From Rhynchonema sp. JSB1_4 (Eukaryota > Nematoda > Chromadorea > Monhysterida > Xyalidae): a DNA stretch of 64,000 nucleotides. Below the pieces are notes generated by a model, which made no database searches, was not told where the DNA came from, and worked only from the letters and a program-made list of their open reading frames with translations. Position numbers and translations under genes: made by a program. The stretch spans positions 1-64,000 of the forward strand of contig JASAMV010001203.1 of the NCBI GenBank assembly GCA_030248065.1, written 5' to 3'. Shown piece after piece: positions 42,001-51,692 of this stretch (positions within the stretch are counted from its first letter, which is position 1; each line of letters opens with the position of its first letter).

Positions 42001-42692
42001 GAACAGTGGGGCAGGCGTACCATGGAGGGGGAACAGACGTACCCGAGGGGGGACCCCCCTCCCCCCCCCCAGGAACTACACTGAGTACACTTATGCATGT
42101 TTATTGTTCGTTCAGAGCACATAATACGCCTCTTATTGACGAATAAACACGAATAAAAGCGATTACAAGCGAAAAAAACATCCTTTCAAACCCCTTTTTA
42201 GGGGTTTTTGGGGGTATTTCTGGAAACAATTTTTTCAGGTTCGGGTCAGTGAATTAATAGAGGCCCCCCCGGAATAGAGCCCCCAAAATGGGGTCAGTGA
42301 GTTAATAGAGCCCCCCTATTCTATTTAGTAATACTACGTTTTCACACGATTCCACACAACACATATACAGTAATAAAAACTTCCCCCCACCTCAAACCCC
42401 CCTAGGTACATAACCCCCCAGGCCGTCGGCTCTGGTACAGCAGGTATTCCCCCTCTCCGAGCCCGGTACAGTAGGTATCCCCCCTCCAGAGTACCTCCAA
42501 CACTGGGGGAATCCCCCCAGCCACTATAGTGAACCACACAACACAAAGTACAAACCATGGAGCGTAGAATTCGACTAAAATGACATCATGCTCTTTGACT
42601 TTGTCGTCGAAATCGGCGTCTTTAAACTCCAGCACGTCGCTGGCCAGTGCAACGGCGGCCGTCAGCAGCGCGACCGCAAACCTGAGCAGCAT
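27021..42692 (-). CDS. PDIA3: Protein disulfide isomerase A3 / ERp57
   Basis: An ER-lumen thiol-disulfide oxidoreductase that acts on glycoproteins with calnexin/calreticulin. Thirteen exons join in phase into 483 codons plus stop: 42692-42556, 39928-39841, 39228-39097, 38034-37941, 37821-37698, 29060-28947, 28837-28734, 28647-28553, 28491-28391, 28231-28138, 28053-27928, 27545-27469 and 27186-27021. The protein has a signal peptide ([18 protein letters not shown]), an a domain with WCGHC split by intron 1, b and b' domains ([20 protein letters not shown]), an a' domain with [12 protein letters not shown] and FPTIYW, and a lysine-rich tail ending KTDL. Human PDIA3 (505 residues) ends QEDL, so KTDL fits the same C-terminal retrieval role. 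Introns 1 (2.6 kb) and 5 (8.6 kb) are swollen by transposons and satellite; the others are short. The ORF shows no damage. Confidence 0.96.
27570..27735. repeat. Foldback around CGGGTTTT...ATGATAATCG
   Basis: CGGGTTTTGAAAAAAACCCG and CATGATAATCGAAAATGTTTCG on the left pair with CGAAACATTTCCGATTATCATG and CGGGTTTTTTTTCAAACC on the right. It is a small non-coding foldback in the PDIA3 intron between exons 28053-27928 and 27545-27469. Confidence 0.6.
29575..30050 (-). pseudogene. Non-LTR retrotransposon ORF2 C-terminal fragment
   Basis: The minus-strand ORF contains [46 protein letters not shown] and then C-x14-H-x4-C around [13 protein letters not shown]. This is the pattern of the region after the RNase H domain in Jockey-like non-LTR ORF2 proteins. 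It ends in a stop at 29575. No reverse transcriptase or endonuclease lies upstream; the satellite begins there instead. It is a 5'-truncated insertion in PDIA3 intron 5, on the same strand as the gene. Confidence 0.72.
30562..30897. mobile_element. Foldback MITE with GAGCGAAATTTCGCTC palindromes
   Basis: Inverted ends AGGCCGCTCTCTGACACCAG (left) and CTGTTATCAAAGAGCGGCCT (right) enclose repeated GAGCGAAATTTCGCTC and GTGCTCTCTGATACCAG blocks. It interrupts the satellite. No clear target duplication was found. Confidence 0.6.
31322..31672. mobile_element. Foldback element nested in the hAT remnant
   Basis: GGTTGTAAGGGCGCGGCCAT at the left pairs with the GCGTGGCCGCGACCCTAAGA edge at the right. 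An inner palindrome includes CGCGTTTGCATGGCCG, GCAAACCGCGAC and CACTTGAAA-ATTTATTT. It separates the hAT left end from the transposase fragment. Confidence 0.6.
31769..32026 (+). pseudogene. hAT transposase C-terminal dimerisation domain fragment
   Basis: An 85-codon frame reads [40 protein letters not shown] and [18 protein letters not shown]. This is the conserved hATC dimerisation block (W...YP-L...YL..P..SVPSER-FS.AG). The DDE catalytic core and BED finger are absent, so it cannot be an active transposase. The frame is open and ends in TGA at 32026. Confidence 0.88.
34200..34300. repeat. GACACCCGACA-rich segment
   Basis: Repeated CCGACGCCCGACATC / CCGACACCCGACAT motifs. A similar segment (GACACCCAACACC...ACACCCGACGCCC) lies at 38235-38345. 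Both are in PDIA3 introns, possibly ends of one dispersed element. Confidence 0.4.
34345..34988. mobile_element. T2/Kolobok-like foldback element (AGGGGAAATTGCAC ends)
   Basis: TTAA at 34341-34344 and 34989-34992 flank perfect inverted ends AGGGGAAATTGCACATTCCT. The two halves are near-complete inverted copies around a centre near 34670. The overall plan and several blocks (GAATTTCGCTTTTCTTTATA, GAACAATTCGTTGAAATTCG) match the neighbouring family, but the termini differ. Confidence 0.8.
34993..35638. mobile_element. T2/Kolobok-like foldback element (AGGGGGTCTTTCGC ends)
   Basis: It abuts the previous element and shares its right TTAA (34989-34992); it ends at TTAA 35639-35642. Ends are AGGGGGTCTTTCGCATTTC and GAAGTGCGAAAGGCCCCCT. 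It is the most intact copy of the family seen at 19779-21025. Confidence 0.8.
38778..38946. mobile_element. TA-flanked MITE, ACAAGACCGGG family
   Basis: TA at 38776-38777 and 38947-38948 flank inverted ends CAAGACCGGGTGTGGAGTTT / AAACTCCACACCCGGTCTTG. The interior has two imperfect TACAAAAC-GG repeats. A fragment of a similar end (TTACAAGACCGGGTGGGAC) lies at 9085 in CHD1. Confidence 0.72.
39464..39772. mobile_element. Decayed hAT-type MITE (CAGTGGTGTAGCTGG end)
   Basis: The left end CAGTGGTGTAGCTGG and the right end GTAGCTACACCAG are inverted. The interior keeps GTACAGT and GCCGCCCCGC blocks seen in the intact element at 40674-41071. No convincing 8-bp duplication was found. It is in PDIA3 intron 2. 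Confidence 0.55.
39950..40015. repeat. Second copy of the GGTGCAA palindromic repeat
   Basis: This matches 10125-10190 almost base for base (AGGTTGCACCTAAAATTTGA, AGGTGCAAGTTGCACCCAGT). It lies inside PDIA3 intron 1, directly upstream of exon 2. Confidence 0.6.
40348..41157. mobile_element. hAT-type MITE (CAGTGTAGTT ends) carrying a nested MITE
   Basis: Ends are CAGTGTAGTTGCTGG (with a second CAGTGTAGTTCCTGG at 40366) and GGACCAGAAACTACACTG. The core (TAAAATGAGTGATTTTTAGG, CCTCAAAAAATGACTTT) is the reverse complement of the 41676-42083 element. It is split by the insertion at 40674-41071. Target duplication was not recognised. Confidence 0.65.
40674..41071. mobile_element. hAT-type MITE with 8-bp duplication CCCCCCAG (nested)
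   Basis: CCCCCCAG is present at 40666-40673 and 41072-41079. Ends are CAGTGGTGTAGCTACCC and GGGGGGGAGCTACACCATTG-type (CAGCTACACCATTG). The interior repeats GGGGCGGCAACCTACCTACT and TGTACC with G runs. It is near-identical to 53888-54258, so this family transposed recently. Confidence 0.88.
41419..42536. mobile_element. Composite G/C-run region bounded by GTGGCTGG/CCAGCCAC
   Basis: The left edge CAGTGCTGTGGCTGGGGG and right edge CCCCCAGCCACTATAGTG resemble the 22730-23146 family termini. Inside are blocks of GGAATAGAGCCCCCC in both flanks (41530-41640, 42240-42330) and the hAT MITE 41676-42083. The edges are not supported by a target duplication, so this may be several overlapping insertions. 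Confidence 0.45.
41676..42083. mobile_element. hAT-type MITE (CAGTGTAGTTCCTGG ends)
   Basis: Perfect inverted ends CAGTGTAGTTCCTGG / CCAGGAACTACACTG enclose 408 bp. The flanks GGTACACT (41668-41675) and AGTACACT (42084-42091) match at 7 of 8 bases, as an aged 8-bp duplication. Relatives are 40348-41157 and the degenerate 4300-4600 copy. Confidence 0.8.
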
Positions 42693-43386
42693 TTTGATCA
42701 CGAAAACGAAGATCGACCAAACAAAAGGCCAACGAGCGACGTTGAGATAGCACTGAATTCCACCGAATCGCCACCAATTTCGCAGGTTTTTCTGGAAACT
42801 GGACAATTGTTGACAATTGTAATGTATCTTTCTGCCGGGTTGATTCACTCGTCTCATGAACACCACACCAGCCCAAAACTTACCAAACAAGAATTTTTAT
42901 CAAAATAAAGGAGTCTGGTCTTTCTTCGGGAAATTTCTCTGCATTTCTGCAGACGTGTGATAAATCAGCAATCTGATTGGCTGCCTGCGCCGTGTGGACC
43001 AACGTGATTGGTCATTTTTACATTAGGCGGAGCTTGGCGGAGGAGTGAATGTTCTCTGGTGATCGTCGAGTTCGAGCTCTTTTGAGATGACCACAAAAGA
43101 TGATAATTGGCCTTTTTCTCGTGGCATTTTATCATTACCAGTTGGCTACCAATTCCATATAAGGCACGATGGATCCATAATACAGTGCATAAAGAGACTA
43201 ATGAAAACCAGCATTAACTTCAAGCATTGGTCGCGGTCTCAACAGGTGTGCCTTTACTGTTGCAGTCAGGGAGCTGAGATTCTGGCTTATGATGATCGAC
43301 TGCCAAACAGTAAGCAAATAATTTCCAATCCAATGCTTTTGTTTTGATTATCAGATCATCACCACAAAATTTCGTGACTAGAATTG
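42693..43386. promoter_or_regulatory. PDIA3 upstream region with an ERSE-like element
   Basis: This is the spacer between the XYLT-L stop and the PDIA3 ATG, both minus strand. Read on the minus strand, 43011-42993 is CCAAT-N9-CCACA, differing by one base from the ER stress response element CCAAT-N9-CCACG. It is about 300 bp upstream of the ATG. A second CCAAT lies at 42976-42980 with a CACACGG nearby. PDI-family genes are classic unfolded-protein-response targets, so the position makes biological sense. Function is inferred. Confidence 0.5.
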
Positions 43387-46300
43387 TCAGGTCAACATCT
43401 GTATCTGTTCATCATACAGGCCAAGTTGGATTTGCGACTTTGGATCTGCAGCGAATGAGCTCCATTTGGTGTTGGAACAAATTGGCACGTTGCCAGCAAG
43501 TTGGGACTCGATCGACTTGACCAGACAAAAATCCTGGAATTGCTATTAATTGTCAAGCTGCAGCATAACCAAGTGCGAGTTGTTCGCTCTGATTGATTCT
43601 CACAATCCAAAGATTCCCCCTCTGACCTGCATGTGAAACATCAGTGCGAGTAATGAGTGGTAGAGTGTGTGATTGTGGTCAGAATCGGGCCAGACTGCGA
43701 ACGACACACGGTACAACAATACGCGGGAATTGGCACCATGCCAGAGTTCAACGGCCCAAAGGCCCGGTTGCAAGGCTGATCCAGCAGGTTGCAACTCGCT
43801 GCAAAAATGCAAGTGTTCTTCACGTGCATGGTTTACCACCACGTGTTTAGTGACCATGATCCGTGACCGGTCACTATCAAAAAGGGGTTGGAGTGACAAT
43901 CGGGAATTCCACTAAAAAAAGTCGATATCAAATGTACACACCTGAAATTGTATTTTGGCCCATCGGTGCTTGTATCGACACCCATGTTAGTGACCGTGTG
44001 CACGGTGTTGTCTGGTTGTAACCAAACGACACTCAACCGTTGCCAACCCGTGCATCCACCATCCACGCGGCGCCACATGAAACGAACCACCGCTGTGTCG
44101 TCTGTAACAGTCCAGGTCCACTCGCGAGTGAGCTTTCCGATTTTCAGCGGTATGGGTATGTCATAAATTTCTGGGCCCGGAGAAAATCGTTTGCGTTTTT
44201 GGTCGTCATTTTCTCTATGTTTGCGTTTACATGTTAGCGTTAATGTTAACGTTGGCGGTAGTGTAAGTGTTAATGTTGGAGTTAGTGTTAAAATTAAAGT
44301 AATCCGCTTCTGTGTACCGGGCCCTGGAGTTCGCCCTAACGATGACCTGGGTGCACTACCCGGTGTGAAATTGATCACGTATGGAGGGTTGAGATTACAT
44401 GATCGCGATTGTGTCTCTGTCATGAAGTCTTTCCAGTCAACGCCCCCCTCACCCACTTTGAGCAATCAATGCATGCACGTTGCGATATATTCTTTCTGCG
44501 TGGTCGTAGTTCGTGCCAACATCGGCGTACGAAATTGAAAATTCGGTATCCTTTCCGGAATGCATGCTCTCAGCACGGGGCTTGGTATCGGCCACCGCCT
44601 GAAATTGGTGGCTTCAAGTTCGACTTCCGTGATTCAGCAATGAACCATTCAACAAACGAACTGCTTCGATTTCAATCTCAAAATTATGATGCGTCACTTC
44701 AGTGGAGCACCGCAGTTTCACGTGAGCCAGTGACATTTCGGTCGGTTTCGAACGCCTTGGGTGTAAAATTGAATAAATGTTTTAGGTGGAAACAACAGAT
44801 GACAGAAAACTGCATATACCCTGTGTTATGCAGCCAAACTCGATGCAGTTGCAACACTCGATCAAGTTTGCAGTTACTGACGTCACCAGATGTTTCACGC
44901 AGACGTTTGGCAAACAGCCACCCCACCTGCTGCGCAAATTGGAAGTGTTTTCGAGAGCTGCCACTGAAATTAGAAAACGGATTGCAACCGTTCGAGATTG
45001 TTTTCTTTTTTAAGTTTTATACATTATCGAGATCCAATTCTTTTGTCACTTGTGAATACTGATCACCACGTTCTGGTACTGATACGTAGAATGGCAGATA
45101 GGGGCGGCATTACAGGGCAGATTGAGCATCAAACTGCGGTCACTGGTGGAGCGTGATGGAATTGGGCCATGCAATACGTCGCTGGCGAACCTGGCAGTTT
45201 TATCGTCGCACTTATTGTGATACAAATTCAGCCACAAGTTTTGGAACGTGCTCTCGTTTCGATAAGGCGAAGGAACACCGCGTGCCTGAAACAGCGATGT
45301 TTCACAAAAAATGTCGGCAGAATGACACCAAAACCTCCTAAGTCATTAGGCTTTAGGAACTTTTTCGTTTTCTTCACAGACATTGGCTAACCTGCTCCTC
45401 AGCCAGTGTCCACGACTCCATATCAATTGAGCTGTCAAATTTGCGGGCAAAAAACAGCGGGTTTCCGTTGGTTTCAGAGTTTCTTGTCGGAAACTGGGGC
45501 CGTTGCCAGTGCATCTGGCGGATGGCTAACGCTGAACAACCACACCTAGATATGCAAGACTATTATCCCTGATACTGACGGATACGGGACGACCCTGACT
45601 ATGAGGCATTATAATGAGAGATTGTCTCGAGCCGGCTGTGTTCAGGCTGACAGTTGTGATAGAAATGCGCATCACTTGTGAGCAGATTCAAAACAATTAC
45701 GTGATAGTCAGTTCAAGGGATTTTGCGAGTGTTGGCTAGACATCAAACCAACCAATCGACTTCCTTGTGTCTGCAGCCACACGATCGACTGCGCTCAAAG
45801 TACGCGAACATGAAATTCGTATTGATCAACATTCGACAGAACGGTGAATTGCGGATCAGCTGAAATCCAGTCTCGTTTGCATCCATTTTGTATTTGAACT
45901 TTATGAAACTTCCTAACCACCGCCTGCCTCTATTGTCAATGTCAACCTATCTTATTCAGTTCAAGAGGGCCGTTTTATTTGAGGAGGTTTTCAATCTGCT
46001 CATGTCGAAACTTGTAGTAACCTATTCCAACCCTGTCGTTTCGCAAGTTTTCAGACTACTTACATAGTACCAATCTCCCTGAATTGTTCATATCATGTCA
46101 TACACACGATTTATCGTGAATACCATTTATTTTTCCATTAGCAAAAACTACTCATCTACTGATATTGGTCGCACAATGACCATATAAGAATTCATCAAAT
46201 CAATCCTGAATTTCAAGTTCAGTCACTCTTAACCACTGTGCTATTTGTGATTCTTACAAAACATTTTCACCTGAAAATAATTCAGCAGATTAACAACGTT

Positions 46301-49300
46301 GCCGCAGGTCTGAAACATTCTCTTTACCACGTGTTTTGTGTGCGATCATACAACGCAACGTCACCACCCCGTCACTTTCCCTCTTTACGATTCAGGAAAA
46401 AAAATTGACCAATTCTTATAAAGTCATTGTGCAACCAATATCCTTTTGGGTGTATACATACCATGATAGTATCATAGTCTTCAAAGTACTCGAAACAAAA
46501 GAAGTAAAGAACAAGACCACCGACGGTGTGCATGAACATTTCAGCGGAACTGATGCGATGTCTGAAGTATTGTGTCAATTGTGCGACCATGCTGTCGTTG
46601 GCGAATGTGATGTGTTCGAGTACGGACCGATGAACAATCAACCAATCATCACCGCCGTCAAGCACAATGCCACGTGGCAGACGACTGAGGACAGATTTAG
46701 TTGAAAAAACTAACCATGAACTCGTCATGAAAATAGACGTGCTGTCAGAATTTTCCACAAGCAAAGCCAGTCTGCAGCAGTCAAAATAAGGATATTGATG
46801 CCCGTGTACAACCATAATCCTTCTACCGACTCCCGCATTGATTCCGAAACATTTGTAGAAATGTTTGGTACTGTCCACCATAGTCCAACTACCGTACCCC
46901 ATTGTCTGTGGTTTACCTGTAATCGGCAATCTTCCACATTCGTCCGTCGCACTGGTCAAACACTTGTTGGGTCCGATTAAGATACACAGCCGGTTTGACA
47001 TTGAAAATACCTCGAGCAAGAAAGTTGTACCCGCGGTTTCTGATAAAACGATGGATGCATGCTTTGGCATCAGACGATCATTTTCGCACGCCAAAATCAA
47101 GATAAACAACAAACTAACTGATGCAGCAGACATTCGAATTTGTCCATCTCATTAATCATCATGCAGTTCTCGCTCAAATTCACAACGTAGTCCCAATTTG
47201 GCCACGCCAATTTTGTCAATATTTCTCTGACTGCCGCCAGATATGCGTCCAATTGGTTTGAACCTGCACGATTAAAGTCCAAGGGACATAATTCATATTT
47301 GGAAAATGGGACCATTTTTTGTTGCTGGAACTGAAAGCCGCAATCAAGGTGACCATCCTTCAAAAAGAAGTACCGTCGAAAAGTGTCAAATGAACTGTCA
47401 AAAAGCGTGCCAAAGGTGCACCTCTGGGAGTATAAGCACCAACTGATCTAGCCGCCCCCCGGACATGATTTTCAGGCATCGTACGGAAGCAGCACATCAC
47501 CGAACGAACGAAGTTGGAAAATCGATGTTGCACGATATGATCGTCACACCGACGGAGTGAGTTGAAAAATCATAAGTCCTTCAAAAAGGCTCATTTCGCG
47601 ATTCTGAAACCGGTTCTGGAGCCGGTCAAATTTGCCGTATTGGTTTATGTTTCATTGAAGTGCACCAGTGTCGGTGTCCACTCGTAGAGGTCGATACCTT
47701 TGGTGGACCACCTTCTGTTGCGTCCCCAATGTGCATAGTCTTATATATGTAATCACCGAAACATTTTCATTTGACTTCCGATCCGTTGACACTTGTTGAC
47801 ACATCGAACTGAAAATGTTTCGGTGATTACATATATAAGACTATGTACATTGGGGACGCAACAGAAGGTGGTCCACCAAAGGTATCGACCTCTACGACAC
47901 ACTTTTTGACAGTTCATTTAACACTTTTAGACGGTACTTCTTTTTGAAGGATGGTCACCTTGATTGCGGCTTTCACTTCCAGCAATAAAAAATGGTCCCA
48001 TTTTGCAAATATGAATTATGTCCCTTGCACTTTAAAGGGCTCGGGACACAACCGAAGAAAGGGCAGCAGAGCGCAGTGTTACACATCGTTGGAAAGCACT
48101 GTGACAGCATATGTCACGCACAAATGTTAAGCTCCTTATAGATTCGCTATCTCTTGGTGGAGCGACTTTTCGTTCCAGAAAAAAGTGAATTTTTTCACAA
48201 ATTGAAACGACCGGTGCAGAAACCCCAAATGAGTTGAAAGTCAACTAACACGTGCATAGGATTAGAACAGCTTCTGGATAACTTATCATGAGAACTTCAG
48301 TCGCTCAAAGCATTGCTTCACTCGGTGAGGGTGCGAAATGTTCCAAAAATCGGCCACATTTTTCGCAAACACAAGTTTGTCTCTAAATTTTGAGGCCGCG
48401 CTTTGTGTTGCAGAAATGAAAATGCAACAAAAAATAGAGCATTTTCGAAAGTACCAGAAAATAAGGTTTTTAAATTTGAAAACACTTAGATAGCGGCGTG
48501 ACAGGCCGAAAAAGACCTAAAAATTGCCACTAAACTGCATAGTTGCATTCATTGACGGAAATGTGATGTAAATAAGCCACGTATTGCATTGCATTGGAAA
48601 CGAGAAAGTCAGATAAACGCGCAGTCCAACAATTTAGACGAGTTTCAAGACTTCAAACCCCATGGTCCGGCTGCTGCAGCCATGCCAGTCTGAATAAGAT
48701 TTTTGGCTATAAGTCGTTACTGCTAAGGATTATTGCACATTTGATAGCATCAAACGATGTAGCTTCAAAGTAACTATCGAACGATATATAACATGCCCAT
48801 ACTATCTCTTGCTATGGACAAGAAACGGTCAAAATTCCGAAATCGCACACGGTGACGTGACGGTTCATTCCAGAATCGTCAAAAAAGCAATTTTTTAGCC
48901 TCTGCCCTTAAGCGTAAGAATTTATTGGGGCTTGTTATATATCGTTCGAAAGCTATTCCCGAGACACATTGTTTGGTGCTGTCACATTTACAATAGCTGT
49001 TAACAGTAAGCATTTATAGCTGAATATCATATTTAGGTTAGTGGGGCTGCGCCGAGAGATCTGTAGATCTTAAGGTCTTCGGACCGTGATAGGTTGTTAA
49101 ACCAGACGTTTCTCTCAATTTTTTATTTCGAGTCCGATACAATCTGTGGCCTTTATGTGTCACAATTCTGGCGATGAATGTAACCACCTAATTTAGCGGC
49201 AATTTAATGGATTTTTAGGCCTGTCACGGAGCTAGCCATGAGTTAAAAAATTTAAAAGCCTTATTTTCTGGTACTTTTGACGATGCTCTATTTCTCCATT

Positions 49301-51211
49301 GCATTCTTATTTCCGCAGCGCTCCGCGTGGCCTCAAAATTTAGGGACAAACTTGTGTTCTCGAAAAATGAGGCCGATTTTTGGAACGTTTCGCACCCTCA
49401 CCGTGTGAAGCAATGGTTTGAGCGACTGAAATTGTGATGTTAAGCTATTCAGAAGCTGTTGTAATCCTACTCACGTGTTACTTGACCTTCAACTCATTTG
49501 GGGTTTCTGCACCGGCCGTTCCAATTTGTGCAAAAATTCACTTTTTTCTGGAACGAAAAGTCGGTCTACCAAGAGATAGCGAATCTCCAAGGAGCTTAAA
49601 ATTTGTGCGTGACATGGGCTGTCGGAATGCTTTCCAACGGTGTGTAACAATATGTTCTGCTACCCTTCCTTCGGTTATGTCCCGAGCCCTTTAAAGGCAA
49701 AATTAATGTTGATTCCAAAAGAATATTGACGCAAAAAACAAACCTGCCCACAAAATCGGCCGTCGATTTCGTGCCACATAGAAATTGTTGCTGTGCTGAG
49801 CGATTGTGGACTCGACCTTGAGCATTTCTGAAAGAATAAATACAAATTTCCAGATTCACCCTTCATTGAGTGTGTCACCGGCAACGCGGCTTCGTCCCCA
49901 GCCAGTCACTGACGGCAATGCGTCGAAATGATTATTCTCCTTTCCCGATAATTTAATGTATACATGGTCCCAATAACGTGACTAACCAACCGTGATACAA
50001 GTACTGCCGTCTGCTGTCCACATGCACGTAAAAGTAGTGGTGAGGTCGGTAGATGAGTTTGAGGGCACGACGGATTTGTCTCACATTGCGACCATTGACA
50101 TGAAGCAGGAACACGACACGGATTCGGGGCACGTGCGAGGGGCACGTCGTGTGCTGCGGACGTCGATGTGGCTTGACTGCAATATTGTCACACATGCATG
50201 CTGGCCGGCTGATGTTTCACACACATACGTACATCCCAGTCCAGTCGTGTACACTTTGACACATTGTGCATCGTTTGGTTGATGTTTCAATGTAGTGTTG
50301 GTGAATGGCACATGTTCGTGTAGCGCACAACCACAGGAATTGTTGGAAAGCACTGCAAATAATGGGGTTGGCGCTACAAATACATATGTAATGTTAGACC
50401 AACATACATACGTATGTGGGTAGCACGAGGTGTACCCACCAGCCAATTGGTATCCAGCCGCATAACATTTGTGCACACACTCGTTGACCGTGTGTGACCC
50501 AGTGAAGTATCCATTCCAGTATTGGGGCAATGCTTGGTCGGGAACAGAGCAGCCAACGAACACAGATTGACTGCTCGGGTCTGCAAAGTGCTGACTGATA
50601 TTGGCACCAACACCAACCAAGTATAAATGCGCATTACCTGCAGTGGGACACGATCGTTGCATTTGTGTTGGCCAAAGTGTGCCAGTCTGCAGACGACAGG
50701 CCGAATCGATCAAACGTTGATGACACGTGATGTTGCCTGATCGTGACAACGCTGACCTGTGCGCATGCATCAGACGTTTGGGCGTTGGGCAAATCACCAC
50801 CAGGCTGCTGTCTTCACATTGATTTATTGCCAACCTCACGAACTCATTATCACTCAAATCACATCGCATGATTAGCTCGGCATCAGATCGATTGGCATCC
50901 GCTGATGATCGGTGATCGATAAATAATTCGTTGTGGATGTTTTCGGATGTCTGATGGAAAATAACTGTCATGCACCATAAATTTTGTTGTAATTCGGACA
51001 GCGCTATCCGATCCCAACTCACTGAACATCGATACAGCAGCCAAGCGGCCAACACGAAATTCGTGCACAACAACAGAGCACAGCCCCAGACCTGCACTTG
51101 TATGGGAATCTCGGTCCAGACAAGGACTTGGCACTGATTCCATACTCGCTCAGGATAAACACGCTGATTTGATTTGGCTGAATTTGATGGACTGACACGA
51201 CGTCGAAACAT
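43387..51211 (-). CDS. XYLT: Peptide O-xylosyltransferase, left copy (XYLT-L)
   Basis: A Golgi type II membrane enzyme that adds xylose to proteoglycan core serines, starting glycosaminoglycan chains. The start (ATG 51211, MFRRRVSPSN) is set by alignment to the right copy; an in-frame upstream ATG exists at 51229. One transmembrane segment lies near residues 33-55 (VWGCALLLCTNFVLAAWLLY). A WSC domain follows (VFVGCSVPDQALPQYWNGYF), then the GT14 domain (RIRVVFLLHVNGRNVRQIRR; exon from 47263 with WPNWDYVVNLSENC; exon ~46700-46540 with GIVLDGGDDWLIVHR), LFFARKF at ~45450, and the Xylo_C domain (YADVGTNYDHAERIYRNV at ~44540; WTVTDDTAVVRFMW at ~44100; exon 43798-43627; last exon 43533-43387 ending WSSFAADPKSQIQLGLYDEQ...). 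Intron 4 is 2480 bp and full of foldback elements. No disabling change was seen, but several GT14 exon edges are unresolved. Confidence 0.9.
44228..44300. repeat. Degenerate GTTARY hexamer repeat
   Basis: About ten imperfect units of GTTAGY/GTTAAT (GTTAGCGTTAATGTTAACGT and onward) lie in an XYLT-L intron between the Xylo_C exons. The right copy has no equivalent. Confidence 0.6.
46165..46438. mobile_element. TA-flanked MITE, copy 3
   Basis: A 274-bp copy of the family at 1016-1287 and 1526-1790. It has ends TTGGTCGCACAATGAC and GTCATTGTGCAACCAA and TA flanks. It lies in an XYLT-L intron and is absent from the right copy. Confidence 0.8.
47276..48031. mobile_element. TTAA foldback element A in XYLT-L intron 4
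   Basis: TTAA 47272-47275 and 48032-48035 flank inverted arms (AGTCCAAGGGACATAATTCA / TGAATTATGTCCCTTGCACT). A second, almost perfect inner palindrome spans 47686-47900 (GGTCGATACC, CCACCTTCTGTTGCGTCCCC, GTAATCACCGAAACATTTTC). The left TTAA is only 8 bp from the acceptor of exon 47263. The terminus differs from the TTAAAGG pattern of the other elements. Confidence 0.75.
48036..49690. mobile_element. T2/Kolobok-like foldback element B in XYLT-L intron 4
   Basis: It shares the TTAA at 48032-48035 with element A and ends at TTAA 49691-49694. Inverted ends are AGGGCTCGGGACA / TGTCCCGAGCCCT. Arms of several hundred bp pair throughout (CCAAATGAGTTGAAAGTCAA with its inverse; AGTACCAGAAAATAAGG with CCTTATTTTCTGGTACT) around a centre near 48850. 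No transposase frame was found. At 1655 bp it is the largest foldback in the window. Confidence 0.82.
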
Positions 51212-51692
51212 ATTTAAATGCGGTCGCATGAAGTGCTGGAAGAATATGGAAACACTATCACAATGTGGGGAGTTGGGTATGATTCCTTCCCATAGGGTTC
51301 AGAACGTGGTGATATTAGTCAATATGGTTTTCAGACACTGCAAATCCGATCGCCAGGCTTGATTTCGGTCTATGTAGGTTTGTCACGAAAGTGTGTGCAC
51401 GTGCACAGCGATGCAGTGGCTTGGCTGCTGCAAACTTATACAGACAAACCTGCAGGGGGAAGCATGGCAAACTGACTGACCTCGACATGAGCGACCAGAG
51501 TGCAGAGTGCAGCTGAGTGACCCAGTCAGGTTCTGTGTTGCACATTGCAGTAACTGGGCTGTGCATGCATCACGCAATCAATGCGCGTTGTCTGCGTTGC
51601 CCTGGTGTGTGCATATCCTTGACCAGAAGGCTTCAATTCTCTGTTACGTCCTGGAAAAGTTCGGTTGTGCATCGCCCAAAAATCACTCAGTT
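51212..51692. promoter_or_regulatory. Shared spacer of the divergent XYLT pair
   Basis: 481 bp separate the two start codons of the head-to-head genes, so it must contain both promoters and 5' leaders unless further 5' exons exist. The two sides are not inverted copies of each other. No TATA box or other defined element was recognised. Confidence 0.55.

Noticed and set aside
43833..44465. 210-codon minus-strand ORF as an independent gene.
   Set aside because: Only the WTVTDDTAVVRFMW part is coding (XYLT-L Xylo_C exon); the flanking threonine/leucine-rich part reads through introns and the GTTARY repeat.
43387..51211. XYLT-L as a dead pseudogene.
   Set aside because: All exons I could resolve are open, splice sites are kept and the last exon ends at the same place as the right copy; large intronic insertions alone do not show loss of function.
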